Assembly (NCBI GenBank): GCA_025458005.1
Contig: JALOTG010000003.1
Coordinates: 1 to 35,549, forward strand
Source: Thiobacillaceae bacterium
Lineage (GTDB): Bacteria; Pseudomonadota; Gammaproteobacteria; Burkholderiales; Thiobacillaceae
Direction: 5' to 3'
Length of the DNA stretch: 35,549 bases
Both the position numbers and the translations under genes were made by a program. The notes under the pieces are model-generated. The model was not told the DNA's origin. It made no database searches and worked only from the letters and a program-made list of their open reading frames with translations. This document shows positions 1-8,031 of this stretch, in pieces. The first letter of the stretch is position 1, and every line of letters starts with the position of its first letter.

Positions 1-164
1 AACGCCAGCAGTCGCAGGCCCAGGAACGGGTGCGCGACCCGGCCGCCGTCCAGAGCCAGGAGCGGCTGCGCAGCGAGGAGCAGACCCAGTCGCGGCTCGA
101 CGAGCCGCAGCAGGACCAGACCAGGCTGCGCGAACAGGACCGCGCGCGGGTCCACCAGCCCTGA
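1..164 (+). CDS. C-terminal end of a Gln/Arg/Glu-rich protein (partial)
   Basis: An open frame enters from the left edge and ends at TGA 162-164. The visible 53 or so residues are almost entirely Gln, Arg, Glu and Asp with few hydrophobics, ending in VHQP. This composition is typical of a highly charged helical or disordered tail. No domain can be recognised, and the start lies outside the window. The strand is chosen because the frame is open to the edge, ends cleanly, and is followed by a hairpin. Function unknown. Confidence 0.5.
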   Translation, partial: RQQSQAQERVRDPAAVQSQERLRSEEQTQSRLDEPQQDQTRLREQDRARVHQP

Positions 165-176
165 GGCGCCGCCCGT

Positions 177-203
177 CCCCCAGCGCCCTGCGGGGCCTGG
201 GGG
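177..203 (+). terminator. Hairpin after the first gene, terminator-like
   Basis: CCCCCAG at 177-183 pairs with CTGGGGG at 197-203, and GCCC/GGGC extends the stem inside around a four-base loop. It lies 12 bases after the stop of the first gene. No T-run follows, so intrinsic termination is uncertain; it could instead stabilise the 3' end of the mRNA. The remaining bases up to 306 show no convincing promoter. Confidence 0.35.
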
Positions 204-306
204 CATGGGATGGACGCGGACCCGCGCATACCCGCCGCCTGGCGGACCGCTTGGCGTGGCATGATCCGGCCCTGCCCATGACGGCTCGACCCTACGGAGG
301 AAAACC

Positions 307-792
307 ATGCCGCGCGCCCTTGCCCTCGCCCTGCTGTTCGTCCCGCTGCTCCTCGCCCTGCTGTTCGTCCCGCTGCTCGCCACCGCCGGCGAACACGCCC
401 ACCACGCGCCGAAACTCGATACCCGCCAGGCCATCCCGGTCAGCGCCGAGGAGGCGATGCACATCCGCCTGGAGATGCGCGCCTTCCTGTCCGGCGCGCA
501 GAAGATCGTCACCGCGGCGGCGGCCGACGACCTGCCCACCGTGGCCCGCGCCGCCCGCGAGCTGGGCGTCGCCGCCGCCCACGAGGTGCCCGCCGGCCTG
601 CGCGCCAAGCTGCCGCAGACGTTCAGGCAGCTGGGCCACGCCACCCACGAGGGCTTCGACGACCTGGCGCGCGACGCCGACAGCCTGGGCGACGCCAACC
701 ACGCCCTGCGCCAGCTCGGCGCCGTGATGAGCAACTGCGTCTCCTGCCATGCCAGCTTCCGGCTGGAGACCGGCGCGACCGCCAAGCGCTAG
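307..792 (+). CDS. Cytochrome c'-like periplasmic c-type cytochrome
   Basis: A 161-residue protein with a strongly hydrophobic signal peptide (about residues 1-27) and one haem c motif near the C terminus, NCVSCHASFR. A C-terminal CxxCH after a mostly helical, Ala-rich body is the layout of class II cytochromes c' and related four-helix-bundle haem proteins, which bind NO or CO or carry electrons in the periplasm. A good ribosome site (GGAGGAAAAC) precedes the ATG. The ORF at 251 in another frame is a shadow. The signal peptide holds an exact 27-bp tandem duplication. The specific partner is unknown. It could also be a generic c-type cytochrome rather than a true cytochrome c'. Confidence 0.8.
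   Translation: MPRALALALLFVPLLLALLFVPLLATAGEHAHHAPKLDTRQAIPVSAEEAMHIRLEMRAFLSGAQKIVTAAAADDLPTVARAARELGVAAAHEVPAGLRAKLPQTFRQLGHATHEGFDDLARDADSLGDANHALRQLGAVMSNCVSCHASFRLETGATAKR
325..378 (+). repeat. Exact 27-bp tandem duplication in the signal peptide
   Basis: The 27-base unit at 325-351 is repeated without a mismatch at 352-378. It encodes LALLFVPLL twice in a row and lengthens the hydrophobic core of the cytochrome's signal peptide by nine residues. Perfect identity implies a recent duplication or ongoing slippage. Confidence 0.95.
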
Positions 793-851
793 GGGGGCCT
801 TGCTTCCTCGCGGGCAGGCCGGCGCGCCGCGGAGGGCCGCGAGCGGGGCCT

Positions 852-1766
852 TCAGCGCAGGCGAAGGATGCGCACCGCGCCGACCAGGACGACCAGGCCG
901 ATCGCGATGCCGATCACCCAGTCCGGCCACGGCCTGCCCGTCACCATCACCAGCAGGCCGGCGGCCAGGACCCCCAGGTTGGCGATCACGTCGTTGGCCG
1001 AGAAGATGTAGCTGGCCCGCATGTGCGCGCCCCGATGGCGATGGCGGTGGATCAGCAGCAGGCAGGCGACGTTGGCCATCAGGGCCATGAACCCCACGCC
1101 CAGCATCGCCACGCTCGCCGGCTCGACGCCGCCCAGGACATGGCGGGCGGTCTGACCCAGCGCGCCGAGGGCCAGCAGGAGCTGGAACAGGCCGGACAGC
1201 CGCGCGGCGGCCAGCTTGACCCCGGCGGCGCGTCCGACGCCGTAGAGGGCGACGCCGTAGACGGCCGCGTCGGCGAACATGTCCATGGCGTCGGCGATCA
1301 GCCCCGCCGAGCCGGCCAGCCAGCCCGCGCCGATCTCGACGACGAACATCAGCGCGTTGATGGCCAGCAGCCACCACAAGACGCGCGCCTCCGCGGCGTC
1401 CGTCTGCGCGGCGTCATCAACGCGGTCGGCCGCGTCCGCCACCGCGCCGCTCTCCAGCAGCGTCGCCCCGTAGCCCAGCGGCCGCAGCCGCTCGAGCAGC
1501 TCGGCCGGGTCGCCGGCGTGGTCCACGGTCAGCCGCCGCGCGACGAGGTCGAAGCTCAGGCCGACCACCGGCGCGCCCTGAAGCCGCAGGCGGATCATGC
1601 CTTCCTCCGCCGGGCAGTCCATGCCGGGCATGTGGAAGACGGAACGCGCCAACCCACCCCCGGCGACGGCAACCACCGGCGCGGCGAGCACAGGCCCCAC
1701 CGCGCCGCAAGTGCAATCGCCCGCGCAGGGGGAGGTTTCTCGCCTGGGAGACTCATCGCGGACCAT
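852..1766 (-). CDS. Heavy-metal transporter with HMA and cation diffusion facilitator domains
   Basis: A 304-residue protein. The N terminus carries a cysteine cluster (CAGDCTCG, about residues 15-22). An HMA-like metal-binding fold follows (about 40-105) with MPGMDCPAEE, where the usual CxxC has only one Cys. A CDF-type membrane domain (about 128-304) then has the segments GLIADAMDMFADA and FSANDVIANLG. These occupy the places of the two metal-binding HxxxD/DxxxD motifs of CDF exporters, here with Asp/Asn instead of His. The protein should sit in the inner membrane and export divalent metals; the metal is unknown. A His-rich loop (HRHRHRGAH) precedes TM5. It converges with the cytochrome c' gene. 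A TAGACT hexamer just upstream could be its -10, but no good -35 is seen. Confidence 0.8.
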   Translation of the reverse strand: MVRDESPRRETSPCAGDCTCGAVGPVLAAPVVAVAGGGLARSVFHMPGMDCPAEEGMIRLRLQGAPVVGLSFDLVARRLTVDHAGDPAELLERLRPLGYGATLLESGAVADAADRVDDAAQTDAAEARVLWWLLAINALMFVVEIGAGWLAGSAGLIADAMDMFADAAVYGVALYGVGRAAGVKLAAARLSGLFQLLLALGALGQTARHVLGGVEPASVAMLGVGFMALMANVACLLLIHRHRHRGAHMRASYIFSANDVIANLGVLAAGLLVMVTGRPWPDWVIGIAIGLVVLVGAVRILRLR

Positions 1767-2004
1767 GGCGGGGAGTCTAGTGCAACCCGCCGCCGGGCGT
1801 CGCGCGCGCGGACAGGCAACGCCCAGCGGGCCAAGATCGGCCTGCGGGGACGATAGGAAGACGGCAGGGTGACGGCCGAGGCATTCATCGCCATGTGGCG
1901 GGTGACCCGCGCGGCGAGAAGACGGGCGCGCAGCCTGTCTGCCTCGACCTGTGCGAGCCGCTCGGCGTCGGCGGTGAGATCTTGCCGCCCATTCCCGACA
2001 ATAA

Positions 2005-2034
2005 TTGTCAACTATTGCCCCACGCGCCTAGAAT
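2005..2034 (+). promoter_or_regulatory. Predicted sigma-70 promoter of the DUF255 gene, with overlapping palindrome
   Basis: TTGTCA at 2005-2010 and TAGAAT at 2029-2034 are separated by 18 bases, placing transcription start near 2041, some 19 bases before the ATG. The -35 overlaps a 13-bp palindrome, GACAATAATTGTC (1997-2009), which would be well placed for a repressor. The rest of the 1767-2059 gap shows nothing I can support. Confidence 0.55.
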
Positions 2035-2059
2035 AGCGGCCTGCCCTCAGGAGCCCGCC

Positions 2060-4081
2060 ATGCCCAACCGTCTCGCCCAGGAATCCAGCCCCTACCTGCT
2101 GCAGCACGCCGACAACCCGGTGGACTGGCAGCCCTGGGGCGAGGCGGCCCTGGAGCAGGCGCGCCGGGAGGACCGGCCCATCCTGCTGTCGATCGGCTAT
2201 TCCGCCTGCCACTGGTGCCACGTCATGGCGCACGAGTGCTTCGAGGACCCGGAGGTGGCGGCGGTGATGAACCGGCTGTTCGTGAACATCAAGGTGGACC
2301 GGGAGGAGCGGCCCGACCTCGACCAGATCTATCAGACCGCCCACCAGATGCTCGCCCGGCGCGGCGGCGGCTGGCCCCTGACCCTGTTCCTCGCGCCGGA
2401 CCAGACGCCCTTCTTCGCCGGCACCTATTTCCCCAAGCAGGCGCGCTTCGGCCTGCCCGGCTTCGTGCAGCTGATGGAGTACGTGGCCGACGCCTACCGC
2501 CACCGCCGCGCCGACATCGAGGCGCAGAACGCCGCCCTGCTGGAGGCCCTGGCCGACCAGGCGGCCGAGGCGGGCCCGGCGGTGGCGATGGCCGAGCACC
2601 CGCTGCGCGCGGCGGTCGCCCAGCTCACCGAGAATTTCGACCCGGTGCACGCCGGCTACGGCGGCGCGCCCAAGTTTCCCCGCCCCGCCGACCTGGAGTT
2701 CCTGCTGCAGCGCGGTGACGCGCGCTCGCGCGAGCAGGTCCTGGTCACCCTGCGGCGCATGGCCGAGCGCGGCCTGATGGACCAGCTCGGCGGCGGCTTC
2801 TACCGCTACTCGGTGGACGAGCGCTGGGCCATTCCCCACTTCGAGAAGATGCTCTACGACAACGGCCCGCTGCTGGCCCTCTACGCCGACGCCTGGGCGT
2901 TGACGGGGGAGGCCGGTTTCCTGCGCGCCGCCGCGTTGACCGTCGACTGGCTGGCGCGCGAGATGACCACGCCGGAAGGCGTGTTCTGCTCGGCCCTGGA
3001 CGCCGACTCGGAGCACGAGGAGGGCAGGTTCTACGTCTGGACGCCGGAGGCGGCGCGCGCCCTGCTCAGCGCCGAGGAATACGCCGTGGCGGCGCCGCGC
3101 TGGGGGCTGGACGCGGCGCCCAACTTCGAGGGCCACGCCTGGCACCTGGGCGGCGAGCGGTCGCTGGAGGCGGTGGCGGCTGAGCTGGGGCTGGACATGG
3201 CGACGGCGACGGATCGGCTGGAGAGCGCCCGCGTCAAGCTGCTCGCCGCTCGCGAGCAGCGCGTCCGTCCCGGACGCGACGACAAGGTGCTGGCGAGCTG
3301 GAACGCCCTGATGATCCGCGGCCTGGCCCGCGCCGGCCGGCGCTGCGACCGGCCGGACTGGACGCGCATGGCCCAGGGCGCGGTGGACGCCCTGCGCCGG
3401 CTGGCGTGGCGCGACGGCCGCCTCCTCGCCAGCTGGAAGGACGGCCAGGCCCGCCACAACGGCTACCTGGACGACTACGCCTTCCTGCTCGACGCGCTGT
3501 TGGAATGCCTGCAGGCCGACTACCGCCCGGCCGACCTGGCCTGGGCGCGCGAACTGGCGGACGCCCTGCTGACCCATTTCGAGGACCCCGAGCGGGGCGG
3601 CTTCTGGTTCACCAGCCACGACCACGAGCGGCTGATCCACCGCATGAAGCCGGTGCACGACAACGCCATGCCGGCCGGCAACGGCGTCGCGGCCGTGGCC
3701 CTGAACCGGCTCGGCCAACTGATCGGCGAGCCCCGCTATCTGCAGGCGGCCGAGCGGGCCCTGCGCCTGTTCTACCCGGCCATGGCGGACCACCCGCCCG
3801 CCTTCCCCGGCCTGCTCACCGCACTGGCGGAACACCTGGCGCCGCCCGCCGTGGTCGTCCTGCGCGGCCCGGCGACCGAGCTCGGGGACTGGCAGTCCCG
3901 CGCGCAGCGGGCCCTGCCGGCGAACGCCCTGTGCCTGGCCATCCCGCCGGATACCCCCGGCCTGCCCGACGCGCTCGCCAAACCGGTACGAACATACGTC
4001 GCCGCCCATGTCTGCACCGGCGTTAAATGCCTACCGGAAATAGTCCGTTTTGATGATCTGGCAGCTATTTTCATGTTGTAA
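2060..4081 (+). CDS. DUF255 thioredoxin-domain protein (YyaL/SSP411 family)
   Basis: A 673-residue protein that starts [23 protein letters not shown], the signature N terminus of the YyaL/spermatogenesis-associated-20 family. Residues about 1-165 form a thioredoxin-like domain with the redox motif SACHWCHVM. The rest resembles the six-hairpin (alpha/alpha) fold of glycosidases, as in N-acylglucosamine 2-epimerase-like proteins. The biochemical role of the family is not firmly known. I chose ATG 2060 over the track's 1895 because family similarity begins there, CAGGAG lies upstream and a promoter sits just before it. The last 60 bases are noticeably AT-richer than the rest and may contain promoter elements for the cytochrome gene downstream. 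Confidence 0.9.
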   Translation: MPNRLAQESSPYLLQHADNPVDWQPWGEAALEQARREDRPILLSIGYSACHWCHVMAHECFEDPEVAAVMNRLFVNIKVDREERPDLDQIYQTAHQMLARRGGGWPLTLFLAPDQTPFFAGTYFPKQARFGLPGFVQLMEYVADAYRHRRADIEAQNAALLEALADQAAEAGPAVAMAEHPLRAAVAQLTENFDPVHAGYGGAPKFPRPADLEFLLQRGDARSREQVLVTLRRMAERGLMDQLGGGFYRYSVDERWAIPHFEKMLYDNGPLLALYADAWALTGEAGFLRAAALTVDWLAREMTTPEGVFCSALDADSEHEEGRFYVWTPEAARALLSAEEYAVAAPRWGLDAAPNFEGHAWHLGGERSLEAVAAELGLDMATATDRLESARVKLLAAREQRVRPGRDDKVLASWNALMIRGLARAGRRCDRPDWTRMAQGAVDALRRLAWRDGRLLASWKDGQARHNGYLDDYAFLLDALLECLQADYRPADLAWARELADALLTHFEDPERGGFWFTSHDHERLIHRMKPVHDNAMPAGNGVAAVALNRLGQLIGEPRYLQAAERALRLFYPAMADHPPAFPGLLTALAEHLAPPAVVVLRGPATELGDWQSRAQRALPANALCLAIPPDTPGLPDALAKPVRTYVAAHVCTGVKCLPEIVRFDDLAAIFML

Positions 4082-4140
4082 TCAATCGGTTACCATTCTC
4101 GCCGCAACACTTGAACGACACCTACTCTAGGAGAAACGCA

Positions 4141-4446
4141 ATGAAAGCTGTCCTGACCCTCGCCGCCGCCGTTCTGGCCGTGTCCGCCAACGTCGCCTAC
4201 GCCGACCAGGCCCTGGCCAAGAAGCACGCCTGCATGAGCTGCCACCAGGTCGAGCGCAAGGTCGTCGGCCCCGCCTTCAAGGACGTGGCCAAGAAGTACA
4301 AGGGCGATGCCAAGGCCGAGGAGCATCTGCTCGCGGTGATCAAGAAGGGTGGCAAGGGCGTCTGGGGGAACGTGCCGATGCCCCCGCACCCGCAGGTGAG
4401 CGACGCCGACGCCAAGACCCTGGTCGGCTGGGTGATGGGCCTGTAA
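4141..4446 (+). CDS. Class I cytochrome c (c551/c552-like)
   Basis: A 101-residue precursor with a signal peptide ending near AYA|DQ (about residue 21). The mature part of about 80 residues has the haem motif CMSCH and the axial Met region NVPMPPHPQVSDADAKTLVGWVM, as in the small c8/c551-552 electron carriers. These shuttle electrons in the periplasm to terminal oxidases or nitrite reductase. ATG 4141 is preferred over 4111 because AGGAGAAACGC sits directly upstream and the signal peptide starts cleanly there. It is followed closely by a strong terminator, so it is probably a single-gene unit. The partner is not identifiable. Confidence 0.92.
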   Translation: MKAVLTLAAAVLAVSANVAYADQALAKKHACMSCHQVERKVVGPAFKDVAKKYKGDAKAEEHLLAVIKKGGKGVWGNVPMPPHPQVSDADAKTLVGWVMGL

Positions 4447-4464
4447 GACACGCCTTCCCCCCCG

Positions 4465-4496
4465 AAAAGGCCGGCTTCGCCCGGCCTTTTCTCTTT
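4465..4496 (+). terminator. Intrinsic terminator of the cytochrome c gene
   Basis: AAAAGGCCGG (4465-4474) pairs perfectly with CCGGCCTTTT (4481-4490) around the loop CTTCGC, followed by a pyrimidine tract containing T-runs. The A-run before the stem and T-run after it make this potentially bidirectional. Confidence 0.9.
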
Positions 4497-4587
4497 CTCG
4501 GGCCCCGGACGGGCCCATTTTTTTGCCGCCCCGTCCAAAAGCGATGAAAATGGCGCCCATTCGACGGCACGGGGAAAGACCACTCGC

Positions 4588-6111
4588 ATGGACAAGGGGA
4601 AAATCGCCGGCGCGGCCCTGCTCGCCAGTCTGCCCGGGCTGACCCGGGCCGCCGAGCCGGGACATTTCGACGCCGCCTTCGGGGTCATCAACCACTACCT
4701 CTCCCTGGTCCTGTTCTGGGATGTGCTGCCCGGCGAGGGGGACATGCCCTTCATCGTCGGCTGGCTGATCGTCGGCGCCCTGTTCCTGACCCTGCGCTTC
4801 AATTTCGTCAACCTGCGCATGATGGGCCACGCCTTCAGCATCCTGCGCGGCAAGTACCGGCCCAAGCGGGAGGCCGGCGACGTCACACCGTTCCAGGCCC
4901 TGTCCACGGCCCTGTCGGCCACGGTGGGCCTCGGCAACATCGCCGGGGTGGCCATCGCCATCAGCATCGGCGGGCCCGGCGCCACCTTCTGGATGATCGT
5001 CGCCGGCTTCCTGGGCATGACCAGCAAGTTCACCGAGGTGACCCTGGCCCAGATGTACCGCGTGTTCCGTCCGGACGGTCACGTCATGGGCGGGGCCATG
5101 GAATACCTGTCGCGCGGCTTCGCCGAGAAGGGCCTGCCGCGCCTGGGCAAGGGTCTGGCCATCCTGTTCGCGCTGCTCACCATCGGCGGCTCCCTGGGCG
5201 CCGGCAACGCCTTCCAGCTCAGCCAGTCGATGGGCGCCGTGCAGGGCGAGGTCGCCTTCTTCAGGGACTACCCCATCGCCTACGGCCTGCTCATGGCCCT
5301 GGCCGTCGGCCTGGTGATCATCGGCGGCCTGCGCCGCATCGCCCACACCGCCGAGGCGGTAGTGCCGTTCATGATCCTGGTCTACATCGGCGCCTGCCTG
5401 TGGATCATCCTCGCCAATGTCGAACTGCTGCCGATGGCCGTCGCCAAGATCGTCGTCGAGGCCTTCTCGCCGGTCGCCGTGGCCGGCGGCATGGTCGGGG
5501 TGATCGTGCAGGGCTTCAAACGCGCGGTCTTCTCCAGCGAGGCGGGCATCGGCTCGGCCGCCATCGCCCACTCGGCCGCCAAGGTGCATTACCCCATCCA
5601 GCAGGGCTTCGTGGCCCTCTACGAGCCGTTCATCGACACCATCATCATCTGCACCATGACCGCCCTGGTGATCGTCATCACCGGCGTCTACAACGCGCCC
5701 GAGCACGCCGCGCTGGTGGACGGGCGCAATGGCGCCGCCCTCACCGCGGCGGCCTTCGCCACCATGCACGACTGGTTCCCGAAGATCCTCGCCCTGTCCG
5801 TGCTGCTGTTCGCCTACAGCACCATGATCTCCTGGTCCTACTACGGCGAGCGCTGCTGGACCTACCTGTTCGGGGAGCGCTATTCCCTGGCCTATCGCCT
5901 CATGTTCGTCGCCTTCATCGTCGTGGCCTCGGTCACCAGCGCCAGTCATCTGCTCGACTTCAGCGATCTGCTGATCCTGTCCATGGCCTTCCCCAACTTC
6001 ATCGCCCTGTATGCGCTGCACGGCAAGGTCGGCGCGGCCCTGAAGGAATACCGGGCCAAGCTGCACAGTGGCGAACTGGACCGGGAGTTGGCTCGGGAAC
6101 TGGCCCGCTGA
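4588..6111 (+). CDS. Sodium:alanine/glycine symporter (AGCS family)
   Basis: A 507-residue polytopic inner-membrane protein. The segment TALSATVGLGNIAGVAIAISIGGPGATFWM and the downstream GGSLGAGNAFQ and KRAVFSSEAGIGSAAIAHSAA blocks are typical of the alanine/glycine:cation symporter family (AlsT, YaaJ, DagA). Members couple Na+ or H+ entry to uptake of small neutral amino acids. The N-terminal 22 residues look like a cleavable signal or an extra hydrophobic segment. The ribosome site (GGGGAAAG) is somewhat distant. The gene stands alone between two terminator-bounded units. Substrate cannot be told from sequence. Confidence 0.9.
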   Translation: MDKGKIAGAALLASLPGLTRAAEPGHFDAAFGVINHYLSLVLFWDVLPGEGDMPFIVGWLIVGALFLTLRFNFVNLRMMGHAFSILRGKYRPKREAGDVTPFQALSTALSATVGLGNIAGVAIAISIGGPGATFWMIVAGFLGMTSKFTEVTLAQMYRVFRPDGHVMGGAMEYLSRGFAEKGLPRLGKGLAILFALLTIGGSLGAGNAFQLSQSMGAVQGEVAFFRDYPIAYGLLMALAVGLVIIGGLRRIAHTAEAVVPFMILVYIGACLWIILANVELLPMAVAKIVVEAFSPVAVAGGMVGVIVQGFKRAVFSSEAGIGSAAIAHSAAKVHYPIQQGFVALYEPFIDTIIICTMTALVIVITGVYNAPEHAALVDGRNGAALTAAAFATMHDWFPKILALSVLLFAYSTMISWSYYGERCWTYLFGERYSLAYRLMFVAFIVVASVTSASHLLDFSDLLILSMAFPNFIALYALHGKVGAALKEYRAKLHSGELDRELARELAR

Positions 6112-6416
6112 GGGGCCGCCGCGAGACCGGGAGGGCGAACGATCCGGCATGGGTTGCTCGGGACGGGAGGCTCAAGCGACCGTGCCGGTCCCTCCCGACC
6201 AGACCCGCTGGTGGTTTACGCGAGCCAATCGGAGTACGCTTGAACCAGGGCGCGGCCCGCCCTGTTGCGCATTGGCGACATTGCCGGGCCACCCGATTCC
6301 GAGGCCGGATGTTTAATAGAATTCGCTAATATTCGCTGCCTACAATGGCAACCGGCCTAGACGCTAAACAGAATGGCGCCAGCCCCTCTCAACCGACCAA
6401 CCTCAGGAGCACCACG
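6112..6416 (+). other. Intergenic region upstream of the Met-rich protein gene
   Basis: No gene is supported in these 305 bases. The second half contains a short AT-rich island (6311-6346), unusual for this DNA, with ATTCGCT repeated at 6321-6327 and 6331-6337 (10-bp period) and a possible -10, TACAAT (6341-6346). No matching -35 is evident. The ten-base spacing of the repeats would suit an activator bound on one DNA face. A promoter with a long 5' leader is likely, but its exact site is uncertain. Confidence 0.4.
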
Positions 6417-7094
6417 ATGAAGATGACCACCCTTGCCAGCGCCGTTGCCCTGGCCGCCCTGACCCAGACCGCTTTCGCCGCCGGCCCGGAAGACACCGCC
6501 GCCCAGCTGCTGGACCCCGCCAAGGCCGTGCAGCCCATGCAGGATCCGAAGGCCGCCGTGCAGACCATGACCAACCTGATGGATCCCGCCACCGCGATGA
6601 TCATGATGCAGCGCGGCATGGACCCCGCCACCTACACCCGCATGGCCCAGTCCGGCATGTCCCCCGACATCCTGAAGTCCTATGCCGCCTTCCTGGATCC
6701 CGCCATGTACGCCAAGTGGATGTCCGCCGGCATGGATCCCAACTTCTACATGGCCGCCATGGCGCCCTTCATGAACCCCAACATGTACATGAAGTGGATG
6801 ATGGCCCCCATGGATCCGCGCGCGTGGCAGATGATGATGGCCCCCATGAACCCCAACATGTACATGAACTGGGCGATGGCTCCCATGTCCCCGGCCAACA
6901 TGAACCTGATGATGGCCCCCCTGAATCCCAACCTGTACGGTCAGTGGGCCGGCGCCGCCGCCAACCCCGCCACCTACGGCGCCTGGGGCCAGTTCATGAA
7001 TCCCGCCGCCTACGGCAACATGGCCAACCCGTTCGCCGCCTTCATCCCGGCGCCCGCCGCTCCGGCCGCTCCGGCCGCGCCCGCCGCCAAGTAA
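6417..7094 (+). CDS. Secreted methionine-rich tandem-repeat protein, function unknown
   Basis: A 225-residue protein with a clear signal peptide (MKMTTLASAVALAALTQTAFA|AG). The mature part is built from about 14 imperfect repeats of 12-13 residues, each starting with (M/L)(D/N)P and often reading DPxxYxxWMxxxM. They end in a low-complexity APAAPAAPAAPAAK tail. By hand count about 33 of roughly 204 mature residues are Met, with many Trp and Tyr. The pattern would give a regular aromatic and thioether-lined surface. I do not recognise the family. Copper binding, or a structural coat such as a sulfur-globule protein, are guesses only. ATG 6417 is chosen because CAGGAG precedes it and it opens the signal peptide. 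A strong terminator follows, suggesting a monocistronic and possibly abundant product. Confidence 0.85.
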   Translation: MKMTTLASAVALAALTQTAFAAGPEDTAAQLLDPAKAVQPMQDPKAAVQTMTNLMDPATAMIMMQRGMDPATYTRMAQSGMSPDILKSYAAFLDPAMYAKWMSAGMDPNFYMAAMAPFMNPNMYMKWMMAPMDPRAWQMMMAPMNPNMYMNWAMAPMSPANMNLMMAPLNPNLYGQWAGAAANPATYGAWGQFMNPAAYGNMANPFAAFIPAPAAPAAPAAPAAK

Positions 7095-7117
7095 TCCCCG
7101 GCTGAACGGCACCCCCG

Positions 7118-7145
7118 AGGGGCGGACTGGTTCCGCCCCTTTTTC
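7118..7145 (+). terminator. Intrinsic terminator of the Met-rich protein gene
   Basis: AGGGGCGGA (7118-7126) pairs with TCCGCCCCT (7132-7140) around the loop CTGGT and runs into TTTTTC. A classic GC stem plus T-tract 23 bases after the stop codon. The rest of the gap to 7191 shows nothing further. Confidence 0.92.
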
Positions 7146-7191
7146 ATGGCGCCGCCGCGCCGGGCCGACCTCATCCCGCGGCGAGACCGTC

Positions 7192-7806
7192 TCAGGCCCG
7201 CGCCGTGAAGCGGTGCAGGGCTCGCTCGGTGAGCACCGCGTCGACCGGGATGTCCCAGGGATCGTGGGGCAGATCCTCCACCCCCTGGGCCTCGAAGGCC
7301 ACGCCGACCAGCAGCGGCTTGCGCCAGTGGCGCCGGCGCCCGAGATAGGCCAGCGTGGTGTCGTAGTAGCCGCCGCCCATGCCCATCCGATAGCCCTGTC
7401 GATCGAAGCCCAGCATGGGCACGAACAGCACCTGCAGTTGCCAGGCCCTCACCCGACCGGCTTGACGGGTGTATTCCGGGATGCCGTAGCGGTTGGTCGA
7501 CCAGTGGTGCGCGGCCTCGCCGAGGCGGCTGAACCACATCCTCTTGCGGCCGTGCCAGTCGCCCAGTCTGGGCGGCACCATCGGCAGGTAGCAGCCGACC
7601 CCCTGCCAGAGGGCGCGATTGAGCAGGGGCAGGATGTCGATCTCGCCCTTGGCCGGGATGTAGAAGCCGACCCGCCGGCCGCGGGCGATCAGGCGCGCGT
7701 GCAGCGCCAGGCGTTCGACGCGCCGGCCGGCGGCCTTGCGCAGGCGCGCCGGGACCGCCGCCCGCCGCGCGCGCAACTCGCGGCGCAATCGGGACTTGTC
7801 CGTCAT
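7192..7806 (-). CDS. fau: 5-formyltetrahydrofolate cyclo-ligase
   Basis: About 204 residues. The block GFDRQGYRMGMGGGYYDTTLA is the hallmark of 5-formyl-THF cyclo-ligase, which uses ATP to turn 5-formyl-THF into 5,10-methenyl-THF. The basic N terminus (KSRLRRELRARR) contributes to nucleotide binding in the family. I chose the Met at 7806 because similarity starts there. The track's start at 7839 would add 11 unconserved residues and begin only about 8 bases after the 6S RNA. Neither start has a good ribosome site. The gene lies directly downstream of the 6S RNA, as fau (ygfA) does in many Proteobacteria, and is probably cotranscribed with it. Confidence 0.93.
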   Translation of the reverse strand: MTDKSRLRRELRARRAAVPARLRKAAGRRVERLALHARLIARGRRVGFYIPAKGEIDILPLLNRALWQGVGCYLPMVPPRLGDWHGRKRMWFSRLGEAAHHWSTNRYGIPEYTRQAGRVRAWQLQVLFVPMLGFDRQGYRMGMGGGYYDTTLAYLGRRRHWRKPLLVGVAFEAQGVEDLPHDPWDIPVDAVLTERALHRFTARA

Positions 7807-7847
7807 CCGGGCGTTCTGATCAGGGGAGGGGCTGGGCATGGCGTGGA

Positions 7848-8031
7848 GGGACCCCCCGCTCGCGCCGTCCGGACCGCATCTCTTGAACCCAGGGGTTCAA
7901 GGTGGCCGCGGCGCATCGACATCAGGCACATGGGCGAATGCCACGCGCACACCAGCGAGTTGTTGCCGCTGCCTGTGGCACACGTATCGGTTCACAGAAT
8001 ACGCGGCCCTCGCGAACGCAGCAGGGGGTCA
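7848..8031 (-). ncRNA. ssrS: 6S RNA
   Basis: Not in the ORF track. Reading the minus strand, the segment contains CCTTGAACCC, then GGGTTCAAGA, the conserved 3'-arm hairpin of 6S RNA. A 5' block GCGTTCGCGAGGGCC matches the E. coli GUUCGC...GGGCC region, and a CCGATACGTGTGCCACA-like block follows. The ends close: GACCCCC at the 5' end pairs with GGGGGTC at the 3' end. The length of about 184 nt equals that of E. coli 6S, and zapA-ssrS-fau synteny agrees. 6S RNA imitates an open promoter and sequesters sigma-70 RNA polymerase in stationary phase. The 5' end appears to coincide with the zapA stop codon. Confidence 0.93.

Noticed and set aside
1595-2011. 138-codon minus-strand ORF in the gap before the DUF255 gene
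   Set aside because: It starts with TTG on the proposed promoter palindrome, overlaps the CDF gene's start in another frame, and shows no domain or ribosome site.
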